Of a stretch of DNA of 64,000 bases, positions 44,364 through 55,374 are shown piece by piece (position 1 is the first letter of the stretch; the number at the start of each line of letters is the position of its first letter). The stretch is from Micavibrio aeruginosavorus EPB (GTDB lineage Bacteria; Pseudomonadota; Alphaproteobacteria; Micavibrionales; Micavibrionaceae), in assembly GCF_000348745.1 (NCBI RefSeq), contig NC_020812.1:1931444-1995443 (forward strand). The letters are read 5' to 3'. A program made the position numbers and the translations under genes. The notes below the pieces were generated by a model. The model worked only from the letters and a program-made list of their open reading frames with translations. It had not been told where the DNA came from and did no database searches.

Positions 44364-45110
44364 TTATTTGGGTTGTGCCGTCAACAACAACGTCTTGGCC
44401 TGCGGATTTTTCAGACGTTGCAATGCCTGGGCCCCACCCACCGATAGGAGGGCAACCCCTTCGCACAAATCTTTCAGCGGCATATTGGCCCCGAACTTTG
44501 CAAAGGCCCCACCCGTGATTTGGGATATGGATTGGAATGCTTTTTCAGCAGACGAGTCATTGCCGTCGAGGAAAGTAAAAATTTTAATTTTTTGAGACGC
44601 CAGTTTTTTCGCAATTTCTTCAAGGTCACCCAGATTTTCCTCGAATGAATCACCAATGACAATAATGCTGCTGGCGCGCGTCATCTCATTCGCGTCATCA
44701 AAGGACCGTAAAGATTCAACGATCTGCGTCGCGCCCCCCATGCAGGACACGCGCTTCATATCAGCGGCAACATCGTCGAGATTGGATTTCCATTCATGCG
44801 CGGTCGTCGTGCCACCACCAAAATGCACCAAACGCAATTGCATGGTGCCAACAGCCGACACTTCGCGAAACATCGAGGCCTGAATATCCTGCGCCTCAAC
44901 CCAGTTTGATCCGCGGCTGGCTGTTGCATCGATAATAAACCCAATACGACCGCGCCCCTTGGTCGCGGTAGAAACATCGCGCACGGCCAGTTTGTTCAAC
45001 GTTTCCAGCCCCGACGCATTCGGGCGCGCCACCGCGCCATATGCTTTCTTCACGCTCCCATTGGGTGTGACGACCAGACCTTTACCCTTATTGTTATCGC
45101 GCAGTGACAT
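44364..45110 (-). CDS. VWA-domain protein
   Basis: 248 residues. A von Willebrand factor A fold begins near residue 53 (GRGRIGFIIDATASRGSNW); Asp61 and Ser65 form a DxTxS variant of the metal-ion-dependent adhesion site, followed by SIIVIGDSFEENLGDLEEIA. Similar VWA proteins of alphaproteobacteria lie beside DnaJ or tellurite-type genes, but not here. It has no signal peptide, so it is cytoplasmic. It heads the operon with the coiled-coil membrane protein (24-base gap) and the HExxH protein. Confidence 0.85.
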   Translation of the reverse strand: MSLRDNNKGKGLVVTPNGSVKKAYGAVARPNASGLETLNKLAVRDVSTATKGRGRIGFIIDATASRGSNWVEAQDIQASMFREVSAVGTMQLRLVHFGGGTTTAHEWKSNLDDVAADMKRVSCMGGATQIVESLRSFDDANEMTRASSIIVIGDSFEENLGDLEEIAKKLASQKIKIFTFLDGNDSSAEKAFQSISQITGGAFAKFGANMPLKDLCEGVALLSVGGAQALQRLKNPQAKTLLLTAQPK

Positions 45111-45355
45111 GTTCCCCGCCCCCTATTGCCATAAAATAGACCCCATAGTTATTGCCTAACGTCACCCCCGTCAAGAAAAATACCCACCCAAAAAATCGCA
45201 GATTTTCGCCATTTTCTTTGAATCCACGCCCCGTTTTTTCGCGGCGCAGCACAACTTTAATGACATAATCAGGCTTCTCATCAGGTTCGTCATGTTAAAA
45301 TCGGGAAACAGGGACATTTTAGTTGTCACGACTGCGTAACCGATGGAGTGATCCG

Positions 45356-45673
45356 ATGCATGAAAACCTTCAGAAATCTATCACCGAAATGCCGGAATAT
45401 GCGGAATTGCTCAGACGCCGCAACGCCATCACAACGCCATTGGCGGCGATTGTTCTGATTGCCTATTACACCTTTATTATTCTGGTCGCTTATGCCCCCG
45501 ACTTTATGGGGCGCCCGATTGTTGAAAACGGGCTGACATCGGTTGGCATTATTTTTGGGTTGGGCTTGATCCTGTTAACGTTTGCCGTAACTGCCTTCTA
45601 TGTCTGGTACGCCAACACCCTGATTGAACCTTTGCTGCATAAAATTTATCAGAAAGCGACACACGATGAGTGA
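45356..45673 (+). CDS. DUF485 membrane protein (ActP partner)
   Basis: 105 residues with two membrane segments ([41 protein letters not shown]), the typical DUF485/YjcH shape. GGAG lies eight bases before ATG. Its end overlaps the symporter start by eight bases, the usual pairing in which DUF485 accompanies acetate symporter ActP. The 245 bases upstream contain no gene. Confidence 0.9.
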   Translation: MHENLQKSITEMPEYAELLRRRNAITTPLAAIVLIAYYTFIILVAYAPDFMGRPIVENGLTSVGIIFGLGLILLTFAVTAFYVWYANTLIEPLLHKIYQKATHDE

Positions 45674-47258
45674 GTTTCTCGCCAATCTGCATCAGTTGAA
45701 TGTAACCGCCGTTATTGTTTTCTTCCTGTTTGTGGCGCTCAGTTTGGGCATCACCTACTGGGCGGCCAAGCGCACAAAAACGCGATCGGATTTTTACGCC
45801 GCAGGGGGCCGCATCAACGGGTGGCAGAACGGATTGGCCATTTCCGGCGATTATATGTCGGCGGCGTCTTTCCTTGGGATTTCCGGGCTCGTCTTTGCCT
45901 CTGGCTTTGACGGGCTTTTATATTCTATCGGTTTTTTGGTGGGCTGGCCCATCATCCTGCTACTGATCGCCGCACCGCTGCGCAATTTGGGGAAATATAA
46001 TTTTTCCGATGCGGCATCATTACGTTTCAAACAAACCCCCATCCGCATCATGGCCGCATTCGGATCGCTGGCCACTGTTTGCCTTTATTTGATTGCCCAG
46101 ATGGTGGGCGCGGGCAAGCTGATCGAAGTCTTGTTCCACCTGCCTTACGAATCCGCCGTCATCATTGTGGGCGTTTTGATGGTGTCCTATGTCACCTTTG
46201 GCGGCATGCTGGCCACCACATGGGTGCAGTTGATCAAGGCTGTCTTATTGCTGGGCGGCGCGACCATTGTCGCGGTTCTTGTTCTGGCGCATTTCCATTT
46301 CAACCTGCCCGCCTTGTTCGCGGCCGCCGTTGAAAAACACACCAGCGGCGCGGCCATCATGGGCCCAGGCACATTGGTTAAAGATCCCATTTCCGCCATT
46401 TCCCTGGGCATGGCGCTCATGTTCGGGACCGCCGGCCTGCCCCATATCCTAATGCGGTTTTTTACGGTGAAGGACGCCAAAGCCGCCAACAAATCCGTGG
46501 TCGTGGCCACAGGCTTCATCGGTTATTTCTACATTCTCACTTTTATCATCGGGTTTGGTGCGATTGTCTTTTTGACCGGGCAACCATCCTATGTCGATGA
46601 CAAAGGAGCCTTGATCGGGGGCACCAATATGGCCGCGGTCCAACTGGCCCACGCCGTGGGCGGGGACATTTTGCTGGGCTTTATCTCTGCCGTCGCCTTT
46701 GCCACCATTCTGGCGGTTGTGGCGGGCCTGACCCTGGCGGGGGCATCGGCAATTTCGCACGATCTGTACGCCCGCGTATTCAAAGGTGGCGATGTCACCG
46801 AACAACAGGAAGTGCGCGTCTCCAAAATCGCCACCATCGGGCTGGGGGTCGTTGCAATCTTCCTTGGCATCGCGTTTGAACAACAAAACGTCGCCTTTAT
46901 GGTCGGTCTGGCCTTTGCCATCGCGGCCAGCGCCAACTTCCCCATTATCCTGCTGTCCATGTACTGGCGGGGCATGACCACCCGCGGGGCCGTTGTCGGC
47001 GGATCGTTGGGATTGGGCGTGGCCGTTGTTCTGATGATCCTCAGCAAAACGGTCTGGGTCAGTGTTTTGGGATATGACGAACCGATTTTCCCGTATGAAT
47101 ACCCCGCCCTGTTTTCGATGACGGCGGCGTTTATCGGGATCTGGCTGTTCTCGGTCACGGATCGTTCGGACCGTGGACAGACCGACCGGGCCGTGTTCCA
47201 TGCCCTGCATTTACGGGCCCAGACAGGGATCGGGGTCAGCGATTCAGTAGAGCATTAA
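45666..47258 (+). CDS. actP: Cation/acetate symporter (ActP-like SSS family)
   Basis: About 530 residues, thirteen-helix sodium:solute symporter. Family blocks include [33 protein letters not shown] and [20 protein letters not shown]. It takes up acetate or other short monocarboxylates with a cation. Coupled to the DUF485 gene by overlap. The symbol is by family and the yjcH-actP pairing; other short-chain substrates are possible. It converges on the HI0933-type gene with a four-base overlap. Confidence 0.9.
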   Translation: MSEFLANLHQLNVTAVIVFFLFVALSLGITYWAAKRTKTRSDFYAAGGRINGWQNGLAISGDYMSAASFLGISGLVFASGFDGLLYSIGFLVGWPIILLLIAAPLRNLGKYNFSDAASLRFKQTPIRIMAAFGSLATVCLYLIAQMVGAGKLIEVLFHLPYESAVIIVGVLMVSYVTFGGMLATTWVQLIKAVLLLGGATIVAVLVLAHFHFNLPALFAAAVEKHTSGAAIMGPGTLVKDPISAISLGMALMFGTAGLPHILMRFFTVKDAKAANKSVVVATGFIGYFYILTFIIGFGAIVFLTGQPSYVDDKGALIGGTNMAAVQLAHAVGGDILLGFISAVAFATILAVVAGLTLAGASAISHDLYARVFKGGDVTEQQEVRVSKIATIGLGVVAIFLGIAFEQQNVAFMVGLAFAIAASANFPIILLSMYWRGMTTRGAVVGGSLGLGVAVVLMILSKTVWVSVLGYDEPIFPYEYPALFSMTAAFIGIWLFSVTDRSDRGQTDRAVFHALHLRAQTGIGVSDSVEH

Positions 47259-48439
47259 ACAACCTGTCCGGCGCAATGGCCGGACGACCAGGCCCACTGG
47301 AAATTGAACCCGCCCAAATGGCCGGTAACATCCAGAACCTCGCCAATAAAATACAGGCCGGGGACGGTCTTTGCCTCGAACGTTTTCGATGAAACGTCAT
47401 CGGTATCGACGCCGCCCAACGTCACCTCCGCCGTGCGATAGCCTTCGCTGCCCGACGGTTTGACACGCCAATCAGAAATGCGCGTGGCAACCGTCATCAG
47501 AATTTTATCGGACAAATCGGCCATGCGCCCATCCACCGCCACATCTTCTGCAATCTTTTGCGCCAGCCGTTTGGATAAAATATCGCCCAGAACGGTGTGC
47601 AGCATTGATTTTGGCTGTTTCTTGCGTTGATCCTTTAACCACGCCCAAACATCCGCCTGTGGGTACATGTTAATGGCAATGTCTTCACCCGGATGCCAAT
47701 AGGATGAAATTTGCAAGACAGCCGGACCACTGATGCCACGGTGGGTGAACAGCATCGCCTCATCAAAAGTCATGCCTGATTGTGATTGCACCCGAACCGG
47801 GTCAATCGACACACCACTCAGATCCTTCGTGATATCCAGCACCGCCGGATCGAAGGTCAGGGGCACAAGTCCCGCCCGTGTCGGGATAATGTTCAAGCCA
47901 AATTGTTTGGCGATTTCATACCCAAACGGGCTGGCCCCGATTTTCGGGATGGATAACCCGCCGCAGGCCACAACCAGCGACGCACACGTGACAACGCCGC
48001 GCGACGTTGTGACCACAAACCGCCCGGAATCATCCCGGTCAACCGTCTGCACGGTCGTGGCGGTTTGAATATCAACCCCGCCTTGGTCACATTCACGCGA
48101 CAGCATGTCGATAATGTCCCGCGCGGAATCATCACAGAACAACTGCCCCAGCGTTTTTTCGTGGTACGGAATTTTGTGCCGCGACACGAAATCAATGAAA
48201 TCATACTGGGTATAGCGTTTCAGCGCCGATCGGCAAAAATGCGGATTGTTGGACAGATACCGATCCGGCGCGCAATGAAGGTTGGTAAAATTACACCGCC
48301 CACCGCCGGAAATACGGATTTTTTCGGCGATCTTGTCGGTGTGTTCCAGCACACACACACGACGGCCACGCCCACCCGCGGTCAGCGCGCACATCAACCC
48401 GGCCGCCCCGGCCCCAATAATGACGACATCCGTGTCCAT
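47255..48439 (-). CDS. HI0933-family flavoprotein (NAD(P)/FAD-dependent oxidoreductase)
   Basis: About 394 residues. The FAD motif is [28 protein letters not shown] near residue 50 is the HI0933 marker. The C-terminal FAD end reads [20 protein letters not shown]. The family (YhiN-like) is often named aminoacetone oxidase, but its reaction is poorly known. The start MDTDVVII is used; a TTG ten codons upstream cannot be excluded, as neither has a clear ribosome-binding site. Confidence 0.9.
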   Translation of the reverse strand: MDTDVVIIGAGAAGLMCALTAGGRGRRVCVLEHTDKIAEKIRISGGGRCNFTNLHCAPDRYLSNNPHFCRSALKRYTQYDFIDFVSRHKIPYHEKTLGQLFCDDSARDIIDMLSRECDQGGVDIQTATTVQTVDRDDSGRFVVTTSRGVVTCASLVVACGGLSIPKIGASPFGYEIAKQFGLNIIPTRAGLVPLTFDPAVLDITKDLSGVSIDPVRVQSQSGMTFDEAMLFTHRGISGPAVLQISSYWHPGEDIAINMYPQADVWAWLKDQRKKQPKSMLHTVLGDILSKRLAQKIAEDVAVDGRMADLSDKILMTVATRISDWRVKPSGSEGYRTAEVTLGGVDTDDVSSKTFEAKTVPGLYFIGEVLDVTGHLGGFNFQWAWSSGHCAGQVV

Positions 48440-48481
48440 GGCGTTGGTTTTAATCGGGAACGGATCCAAAAGCCATAAAGA

Positions 48482-48510
48482 AAAAACCCCGCCATAATGA
48501 CGGGGTTTTT
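48482..48510. terminator. Terminator after tpsA
   Basis: AAAAACCCCG (48482-48491) pairs with CGGGGTTTTT (48501-48510). It lies 20 bases beyond the stop of the large exoprotein gene and isolates it from the HI0933-type gene. Confidence 0.85.
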
Positions 48511-48530
48511 ATAATTATCGTTCAGTGTGG

Positions 48531-51500
48531 TTAGATGGCACCACCGCACGACGCGGCCTGGCTCAACGATTCCTCCATCGAACCGCCGAAGCTGTAGCTG
48601 ACAGCACCGCCACCAGCGGCCTGGTTCATCGCATCGCTCCAGCAGGAGACTTCGCCACCGTCACCGCCCGCAGCCGGCTCCAGATCAGCCAATTGACCGG
48701 CAATGCTGACCGACTGGCCACGTTGGCCTTGCTGGTCGTCACCACCCGCGGCTGGTGCCAGGTTGGCCAGGAATTCGGCCACGTTGCCCGTGAAGCCCGG
48801 CTGGCCCGCAGGACTGTTCGCACCAACACGGTTCGCCCCTGCGCCCGGAACGCTAGGCAGACCCAGAATGGTCATGCGGAAGCGGCCACCGGCCCAGTTC
48901 AGGTCACCAAAGCGGTTATAGACATCTTCGTCATCAATACCCGGAACGGCACCGAAGAAGAACAGGCCCAGAGAACCATCATCGTTGAAGTGGTAGATTT
49001 TCGATTCAATCGCATCAAACTGTGCTTTGGTCAAAATACCGCCCACCGAATTCGGTACAAACCCGTCATACGACGCATTCAGACCGTTCAGAATGGTCGG
49101 CAGACCCGGCGCAAAGAACGCCGCATTTGCCAGCTCGATGTAGTATTGCGACTGGCCATTGAACGCCGTTGTACCGATGGTGTTCCCAACCAGCGTCAGG
49201 TCGTTCGGGTTACCCACCGGTGCAAAACGCATCCCGATGTCGCCACCGTTAAAGGTGTTGGTCGCACCGGTCAGGTCGATGACCCCGCTTTCGAACCACG
49301 CCCCGATCGGGCTACCGGTGAAGACGTTGTCTTCCAGAATAACAACACCATTATCCGCACCAGCCGCATACAGGCCAGCATTGCCGGAATTGGTGATCAG
49401 GTTGGACACGATACGAACGCGGTTGTTGTCATCAATCATGATGCCGTTATTGGCGGCATTGCTGATGTCGTTACGGGCGATGCGAACACGACGGTTGTCG
49501 TCAGCCTCAATCCCGTTATCGCCAACATTACTGACCGTGTTGCGACGGATTTTTACAATATCGTTATCAGAGACATCGATACCATCCGCACCAACATTGT
49601 CGATAACGTTGCGGCGAATATCAACCATATCGCTGTTTGCGACATCGATACCATCGGACCCAACATTGTTAATCAGGTTACGACGGATCAGAACGTTTTC
49701 CGAATCACGCACATTGATCGCATCACCCGAACCATTCTGGATGGTGTTGAAGGCAATGTCGACGAAGGCATTTTCATCATCGACAGCAATACCATGACCA
49801 CCGAAACCATCAACGATATTGTTCGTGATTTGCGTATCTTCGCTGATTTCAACATTCACACCATTTCCGGCAACATTGGTAATGACGTTACCATCAACGA
49901 CCACACCGTAGGTGTTGTATGAGTCAACCCCGTTTCCACCGACGAACATAATGGTGTTGTTGCGAACTTTCGAACCATCGCTGAAATCATTGATACCACT
50001 GCCCGGCATCAGCGTAACACCGTTACCACCGACTAGAGCAACCAGATTGTTTTCAATCAAGCTGTTTTTGGCACCAGCCACAACGATACCATCGCCACCC
50101 AGCAAGCCAACAAGGTTGCCGTGGATATGGGCCTTGTTACCGCCATCAACGGCAATACCATTACCCCAACCAAGACCAACAACGTTGTTTGCGATTTCGA
50201 TGTTCCCGCTGTTCCGTGCAACGATACCATCGCCACCAAAGAACAACGCGAAGTTACCGTTAACGACAGCATCGCGGCTTCCATTCACTGTAATGGCATC
50301 ATTGCCCGTGAACGTAACAGTGTTTTCGGACACAACCGCGTCATCGCTATGACGGACAATGATACCGTTATGAGTGCTGTTCGCGACATCGTTCTGGGTG
50401 ATTTCAACATCATCACTGCCGATCACGCGGATGCCGTTGTTATAACCATCGACATCACTGCCATAGCTGGTCAGGAAACCGACACCACCGACAATCGCAC
50501 CATCGCTGTTGCGAACATCGATACCAACGCCACGACCATAGCCGGTCAGATCGTTCTGACGAATGCGTAGGTTGCTGACATTATCGGCGTAAATGCCATT
50601 GCGGAACCCTTCGGCGCTGTTTACACCAACCGGGAAGATCAGGACCGTGCCACCACCGATGATTACATCATCGCTGTTGGTTACGCTGATCGCCGTGCCG
50701 CTATTATAACGACCCGTCAAATCATTCCCCGTCACGCGCAAGCCGTTTGATGCATTCGCAACAATACCGGAACCAACATCGGTCAGATCGTTGCCGGTGA
50801 TCTCAACATTGTTGCTGCCATTCACAACGATACCTGTATCGAAGTGATCCAGCGTGTTGTTGTCGATCACAGCATTGTGGCTGCCTGCGACAACTTCGAT
50901 ACCAACAACGGAGTTACCCGTCAGGTCATTGCCCAGAACATCCGAATTCGTTGTACCGGACAAACGCACACCATAATCAACGCCAGAAATCGTGTTGCGA
51001 ACAACATCATTATCGTTTCCACCCGCAACCGTTACACCGTTGTCGAAATTGGTGATGGTGTTGCCGCGATTAGAGAAGAAGGATGCAGCACCAACATCAG
51101 TGTTGCTGGACCCCGTTACTTTAACGCCCGTTCCAACACCAGACCCCGTGATCATATTGCGGAAGATGTCGGCGTTATCGCTGCGCTCAACAAAGATACC
51201 GTTACCGTCATTATCAAGAATGCGGTTATCGGATACCAGCGTATTATCGCTATCACGCAAGTGAACACCATCAACCTTGCTGTCACGGATTACGTTGTTG
51301 GTTAAATCAACCCCGTTGCTCAACTCAACCCAGATGCCGGTCGCATTACCATTGGCTCGGTTATCATCCACAACCGCATCATCACTGCGATTGATGATAA
51401 TACCCTTATCACCGTTATCGTTTGTAATGTTACCCGAAACAGTCGCGCCATCGGTATTCAGGATGCGGATACCGTCGCCCGTGTTCGCGTTGGAACGGTT

Positions 51501-54500
51501 GCCCGTTACGCTGACCACCCCGGCGCTGTCTTTTACCAAAATGCCGATGGCGGTTTGGTAACCGCTGGCCACGCGGTCCGCGGCGGATGCGCCGGACACA
51601 ATGTTGTTTTCAATTTTTGCGCTGGTGGACGCATTTTGAACAACAATCCCGTTTTTACCACCGGAAACGCGGTTATCGGAAACAACAACGTTTTTGCTGC
51701 CGTTGGTGTAGATCCCGAACGCCTCCGCTCCGATCACCTTGTTGCCGCCAATAACCACCGCACCCGGCGCACCATTCACGACGATGCCGTGCTGGCGAAT
51801 ATCGTTCAGCACGTTATCCAGAATATTCACGGTGCCTTGGCTGCCGCTGATCTGTACACCGTTGCCGCGCACGTCTTTCAAATTGTTGTCCGAAACGGTA
51901 ACATTTTTACCGCCTTGAACTTCAACCCCGGACCAGCTGACATTGCGCAGCGTGTTGGCCAGAACGTTCAACGTTTGGACCTGCTCCGTGCGGATGCCTT
52001 GGTTACCGATATCGCGCAAAATGTTGTCCGAAACCGTTACATTCGTGCCGCGTACGATGTTCACGCCGGTTTTTGCCGCGCCGACAACCGTATTGCCATC
52101 AACCGTTGCATTGTTGGAATCGGCCACATTCACACCGTTTTTCGCGGTGTTTTTAACTGTGTTGCCTTGAATCATCGCGCCGTTGGATGTGGACACAGAC
52201 ACACCGTTTCCACCAATGTTTCCAGCCGCACCCAAGGTGCCGATTGTGTTGTTAGATATCGTCAAACCACCAACGGATACACCCTCAACGCCGTTTTCAC
52301 CGACATTATCAATGGTGTTTCCGTCAACCAGATTGGTGCCGCCAGCGCCGTTAATTTTCACGCCGGAACCAATATTGCCGTTCACGGTGTTTCCGGTGAT
52401 GGACAAATTATTGCCGCCATCGGTGGAAATTGCGCCGTAACCAGCCAAGCCAGCGCCCGCATTGTTAATGACGTTGTTGGAAACGGTCAGGCCGTTAAAC
52501 CCGCCGCCATAAACCGCAACGCGGGTGACATTGGACAATGTGTTGGCATCAACCAAAACATTGGTGCCGCCGGAAATTTTAACGCCGTCCCAATCAATTT
52601 GATCCAGCGTGTTACCGGAAATGGTTACATCATTGCTGTTTTTGAAATGGATACCGCTGCCCACATCAAAGGCGGTGGATGCGGTTTCCATGATTTTGTT
52701 GTCGGAAACATCTGTGCCGTGTGCGCCGTCGATAACAATGCCATCACCTTTAACATTGTTCGCGCCTTGCGATACGCCCGCCTTACTGCCAATGAAGTTA
52801 TTTGTGATTGTTGCATAGGTGGACGACAATCCGCCGCCACGAACATCTATACCGTCACCGCCTGTTACAAAAATCGTATTGGCGTTGATCGTGACGTACG
52901 AATTACCGCCTACAGCAATACCGTCACTGCCAGTATTGTGCACCGTATTACCTTGGATGGTAGCAAAACTTCCACCTTGAATTTCAATGCCCGTTCCGGT
53001 GACGTTACGGACGATGTTGTCCGAAATTTGGGTATAATAGCTACCTGATCCACCGACCTTGACACCAGTGACAGCGCCCGCCCCAATGATTTTATTGTCA
53101 ATAATTTTGGCATTGCTATTCTGCTGCCCAATCTTAACGACAGAATCCGCGCCTGCAAACCCGCGGAAGGCAATACCCGTACCAACACCACCGACAGTCA
53201 CATCGTATAAATTGTTAGCAATGCTCAGCGTCGTATCCTGACCCACACCAGAAACGCCGCGAACTTCGGTGAAATCCGCTCCGTTCATAGACTGCAAGGT
53301 CAGAGATTTGTTGATGATGACATTTTCGTTATAGGTACCATTACCGACATTCACGGTGCCGCCAGCACGCACGAACTCCATACCTTGAGAGATATAGGCG
53401 CTTGGCGACATAACATTCACAACATCCGAGAAGCCCTCAATCTGATTGCCCCCAGCCAAATCACCTGATTTTTTCAAAATCTGCGCATTCAGGTTCACTG
53501 TTGCCAGATTGATGTCCGAGGAGGGACGCACCAGACCAAAACCAAAAACACTGTCGGTCGTTAACGCGTCACGCAGGATCAAGGAACCAGTGCCGAGGGT
53601 AATATTGTGGTTAATATCAATTGTCTTTGCGCTCAACGTCAGGTCATTTGACGTTGTCGTTCCTAAAGATGTCGATATATTGAAATCGGATGCTGTATAA
53701 ATCCGATCAGTTGCCCACAGATGGACATTGGAAAAGAGTAACGTCAAAGCCAATTTATCATCATCAATTGCCCAGTCATCACCAATCAAATCATTAAAAA
53801 TATAATCACCCAACTTGATCGTTTTCGGATCAATCAGGAAAAGGCCCGTTTCGCCAATCTCAGCGGACGTATCAACAAATCCATCAAAACCAACGTTATT
53901 CGCCGCCGACAGTTCGATAAAACCGCCATTTCCGCCCAATTTTCCACCACGCGCCGACGCACGGCCACCCATAATGGCGTAATCATTGCCCCAAATGCCA
54001 ATACGACCGCCATGACCTGTGCTTGTAGCATCAGCACTGACAACCGACGTATCCGTCAGGATAACGGACTCACCGACAACCTTAACTTCACCGCCGCCTG
54101 CTGCGCCGGAGGCATCAATCGTGCCGGACACTTTCACTTTGCCTGCGTTACCGCCATCCAGAATGATCTTACCACCCTGTACGCTCACGGATGTGGCCTG
54201 GATCACGCCGGACATGTTGATGACCGTGTCCACGACTTCCTTCGCACCATGCGCGGTCATCAGAACGGTTGCGCCGGAGAGGACGCCAGCATTTTCGGCC
54301 AGAGCCTTGCCCTTGGCACCGCCAACGGCAATTTCCACCAGACCGTCACCATACAAATCAACCGTTGCGCGTTCACCGCCAGCGGCCAGGGCAATTTTAC
54401 CCAAGCGGGCTTCGATCACGCCATTGTTGGCGACGTGCGGCGCGACCAGAGCGGCCAGACCGGCACCGGTCACGGAAATCGTGCCATTGTTCACAACGGA

Positions 54501-54995
54501 TGCGTCACCAAAATTGGACAGTTCCAATTTGGTATCACCGCGCATCACGGCGGCGTCATTCACATCACCGGTGGAGGCCACAATGCCACCCACATCAACG
54601 CGGGACCCAGCACCGAAAACAACGCCGTTACGGTCCAGAACCATGACGCGGCCATTGGCCTTCAACGTCCCCAGAATTTGGGTCGGGTCGGAATTGCGGC
54701 CTGTCACGCGGTTGACAGCCAACGATCCGGAATTCGGTTGGAAAAATTCGGTTTTGGCGTTGGACCCGATGTTGAACGAATCCCAGTTAATGACAACGCG
54801 GTCTGTGTTTTGGTTGATGTTCAACGTGCTGGCATCGGGGCGGTCCATCGTCGCGGAACCGGCAACAATCTGTTCCCCTGTCGGCGTGGTGTTCGCATCC
54901 ATCGCGTTTGCGGTCGCGCTGGCCGATGCGATCAAGCCCAGAGTCAATGCCGAGGTGGAGAGGAATTTGTTTACGGTGCCGCGTTGTGTTGTCAT
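48531..54995 (-). CDS. Giant two-partner-secretion exoprotein (TpsA, beta-helix)
   Basis: 2154 residues. A signal peptide (to about ANA, residue 31) is followed by the filamentous-haemagglutinin TPS domain (DRVVINWDSFNIGSNAKTEF; GRVMVLDRNGVVFGAGSRVD). From about residue 540 to 1900 there are dozens of parallel beta-helix coils of 22-24 residues (G-N-x-I/V, D-G-I-x-V patterns). The C-terminal ~150 residues contain two copies of a PAAGGD block. The only two cysteines are Cys2118 and Cys2150, close to the end. It should be secreted by the divergent TpsB and act as an adhesin or surface fibre. No toxin domain is visible. Confidence 0.93.
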   Translation of the reverse strand: MTTQRGTVNKFLSTSALTLGLIASASATANAMDANTTPTGEQIVAGSATMDRPDASTLNINQNTDRVVINWDSFNIGSNAKTEFFQPNSGSLAVNRVTGRNSDPTQILGTLKANGRVMVLDRNGVVFGAGSRVDVGGIVASTGDVNDAAVMRGDTKLELSNFGDASVVNNGTISVTGAGLAALVAPHVANNGVIEARLGKIALAAGGERATVDLYGDGLVEIAVGGAKGKALAENAGVLSGATVLMTAHGAKEVVDTVINMSGVIQATSVSVQGGKIILDGGNAGKVKVSGTIDASGAAGGGEVKVVGESVILTDTSVVSADATSTGHGGRIGIWGNDYAIMGGRASARGGKLGGNGGFIELSAANNVGFDGFVDTSAEIGETGLFLIDPKTIKLGDYIFNDLIGDDWAIDDDKLALTLLFSNVHLWATDRIYTASDFNISTSLGTTTSNDLTLSAKTIDINHNITLGTGSLILRDALTTDSVFGFGLVRPSSDINLATVNLNAQILKKSGDLAGGNQIEGFSDVVNVMSPSAYISQGMEFVRAGGTVNVGNGTYNENVIINKSLTLQSMNGADFTEVRGVSGVGQDTTLSIANNLYDVTVGGVGTGIAFRGFAGADSVVKIGQQNSNAKIIDNKIIGAGAVTGVKVGGSGSYYTQISDNIVRNVTGTGIEIQGGSFATIQGNTVHNTGSDGIAVGGNSYVTINANTIFVTGGDGIDVRGGGLSSTYATITNNFIGSKAGVSQGANNVKGDGIVIDGAHGTDVSDNKIMETASTAFDVGSGIHFKNSNDVTISGNTLDQIDWDGVKISGGTNVLVDANTLSNVTRVAVYGGGFNGLTVSNNVINNAGAGLAGYGAISTDGGNNLSITGNTVNGNIGSGVKINGAGGTNLVDGNTIDNVGENGVEGVSVGGLTISNNTIGTLGAAGNIGGNGVSVSTSNGAMIQGNTVKNTAKNGVNVADSNNATVDGNTVVGAAKTGVNIVRGTNVTVSDNILRDIGNQGIRTEQVQTLNVLANTLRNVSWSGVEVQGGKNVTVSDNNLKDVRGNGVQISGSQGTVNILDNVLNDIRQHGIVVNGAPGAVVIGGNKVIGAEAFGIYTNGSKNVVVSDNRVSGGKNGIVVQNASTSAKIENNIVSGASAADRVASGYQTAIGILVKDSAGVVSVTGNRSNANTGDGIRILNTDGATVSGNITNDNGDKGIIINRSDDAVVDDNRANGNATGIWVELSNGVDLTNNVIRDSKVDGVHLRDSDNTLVSDNRILDNDGNGIFVERSDNADIFRNMITGSGVGTGVKVTGSSNTDVGAASFFSNRGNTITNFDNGVTVAGGNDNDVVRNTISGVDYGVRLSGTTNSDVLGNDLTGNSVVGIEVVAGSHNAVIDNNTLDHFDTGIVVNGSNNVEITGNDLTDVGSGIVANASNGLRVTGNDLTGRYNSGTAISVTNSDDVIIGGGTVLIFPVGVNSAEGFRNGIYADNVSNLRIRQNDLTGYGRGVGIDVRNSDGAIVGGVGFLTSYGSDVDGYNNGIRVIGSDDVEITQNDVANSTHNGIIVRHSDDAVVSENTVTFTGNDAITVNGSRDAVVNGNFALFFGGDGIVARNSGNIEIANNVVGLGWGNGIAVDGGNKAHIHGNLVGLLGGDGIVVAGAKNSLIENNLVALVGGNGVTLMPGSGINDFSDGSKVRNNTIMFVGGNGVDSYNTYGVVVDGNVITNVAGNGVNVEISEDTQITNNIVDGFGGHGIAVDDENAFVDIAFNTIQNGSGDAINVRDSENVLIRRNLINNVGSDGIDVANSDMVDIRRNVIDNVGADGIDVSDNDIVKIRRNTVSNVGDNGIEADDNRRVRIARNDISNAANNGIMIDDNNRVRIVSNLITNSGNAGLYAAGADNGVVILEDNVFTGSPIGAWFESGVIDLTGATNTFNGGDIGMRFAPVGNPNDLTLVGNTIGTTAFNGQSQYYIELANAAFFAPGLPTILNGLNASYDGFVPNSVGGILTKAQFDAIESKIYHFNDDGSLGLFFFGAVPGIDDEDVYNRFGDLNWAGGRFRMTILGLPSVPGAGANRVGANSPAGQPGFTGNVAEFLANLAPAAGGDDQQGQRGQSVSIAGQLADLEPAAGGDGGEVSCWSDAMNQAAGGGAVSYSFGGSMEESLSQAASCGGAI
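49401..49676 (-). repeat. Four 69-base coding repeats in tpsA
   Basis: Four consecutive units of 23 codons encode residues 1774-1865. Each follows the plan x-I-x-N-V/A-G-x-x-G-I-x-x and ends in RN or SN. The first two are nearly the same in protein (NNVGSDGIDVANSD and DNVGADGIDVSDND). This suggests recent duplication of single helix turns, giving a place where the fibre could lengthen or shorten. Confidence 0.75.
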
Positions 54996-55374
54996 TTTAT
55001 AAAGTCCCCGTCTTGGTCGCCCAATGGTGAATAATTACGTGTCATGTATTGGCCCGTGACGCGATGCGCCGGGCAAGGTACGCAGAAAGGCAGAATCATT
55101 TGAATTTGGATGGGGTTGTATACCCCCAAATCCGCGCGGATGACAAGAAATGATTAAGGAAAATTAACCTTTTACCCCGGCTTGTTCACAGAAATGGCGG
55201 AAAGCCTTATGAAAATATTTTACCCGAACGCGGGGGGCCAAAATTGTGCAGAGCAAAAACATCAAAACATAATGCGGGAAACACAATCGGGGGTGTTTTC
55301 AAACCCCGGCCAATGCTCTAATAAGAGGGACTTAACAGTTTGATAGATTTCTTAAAAAAGACAGGCACCGTTCC
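54996..55374. promoter_or_regulatory. Divergent region between tpsA and tpsB
   Basis: 379 bases without a gene, holding two outward promoters. tpsA has GGGGAC about ten bases before its ATG. A dyad CGGGG/CCCCG lies around 55289-55308, and GGGGT/ACCCC around 55111-55126. No clear operator can be assigned. Confidence 0.5.

Noticed and set aside
48525-49922. Plus-strand open frame opposite the end of tpsA
   Set aside because: It is an antisense shadow of the regular beta-helix repeats, which gives an artificial repetitive protein.
49401-53000. Regularly spaced repeats in tpsA considered as a CRISPR array
   Set aside because: The units are in frame, encode beta-helix turns without distinct unique spacers, and no cas gene is present.
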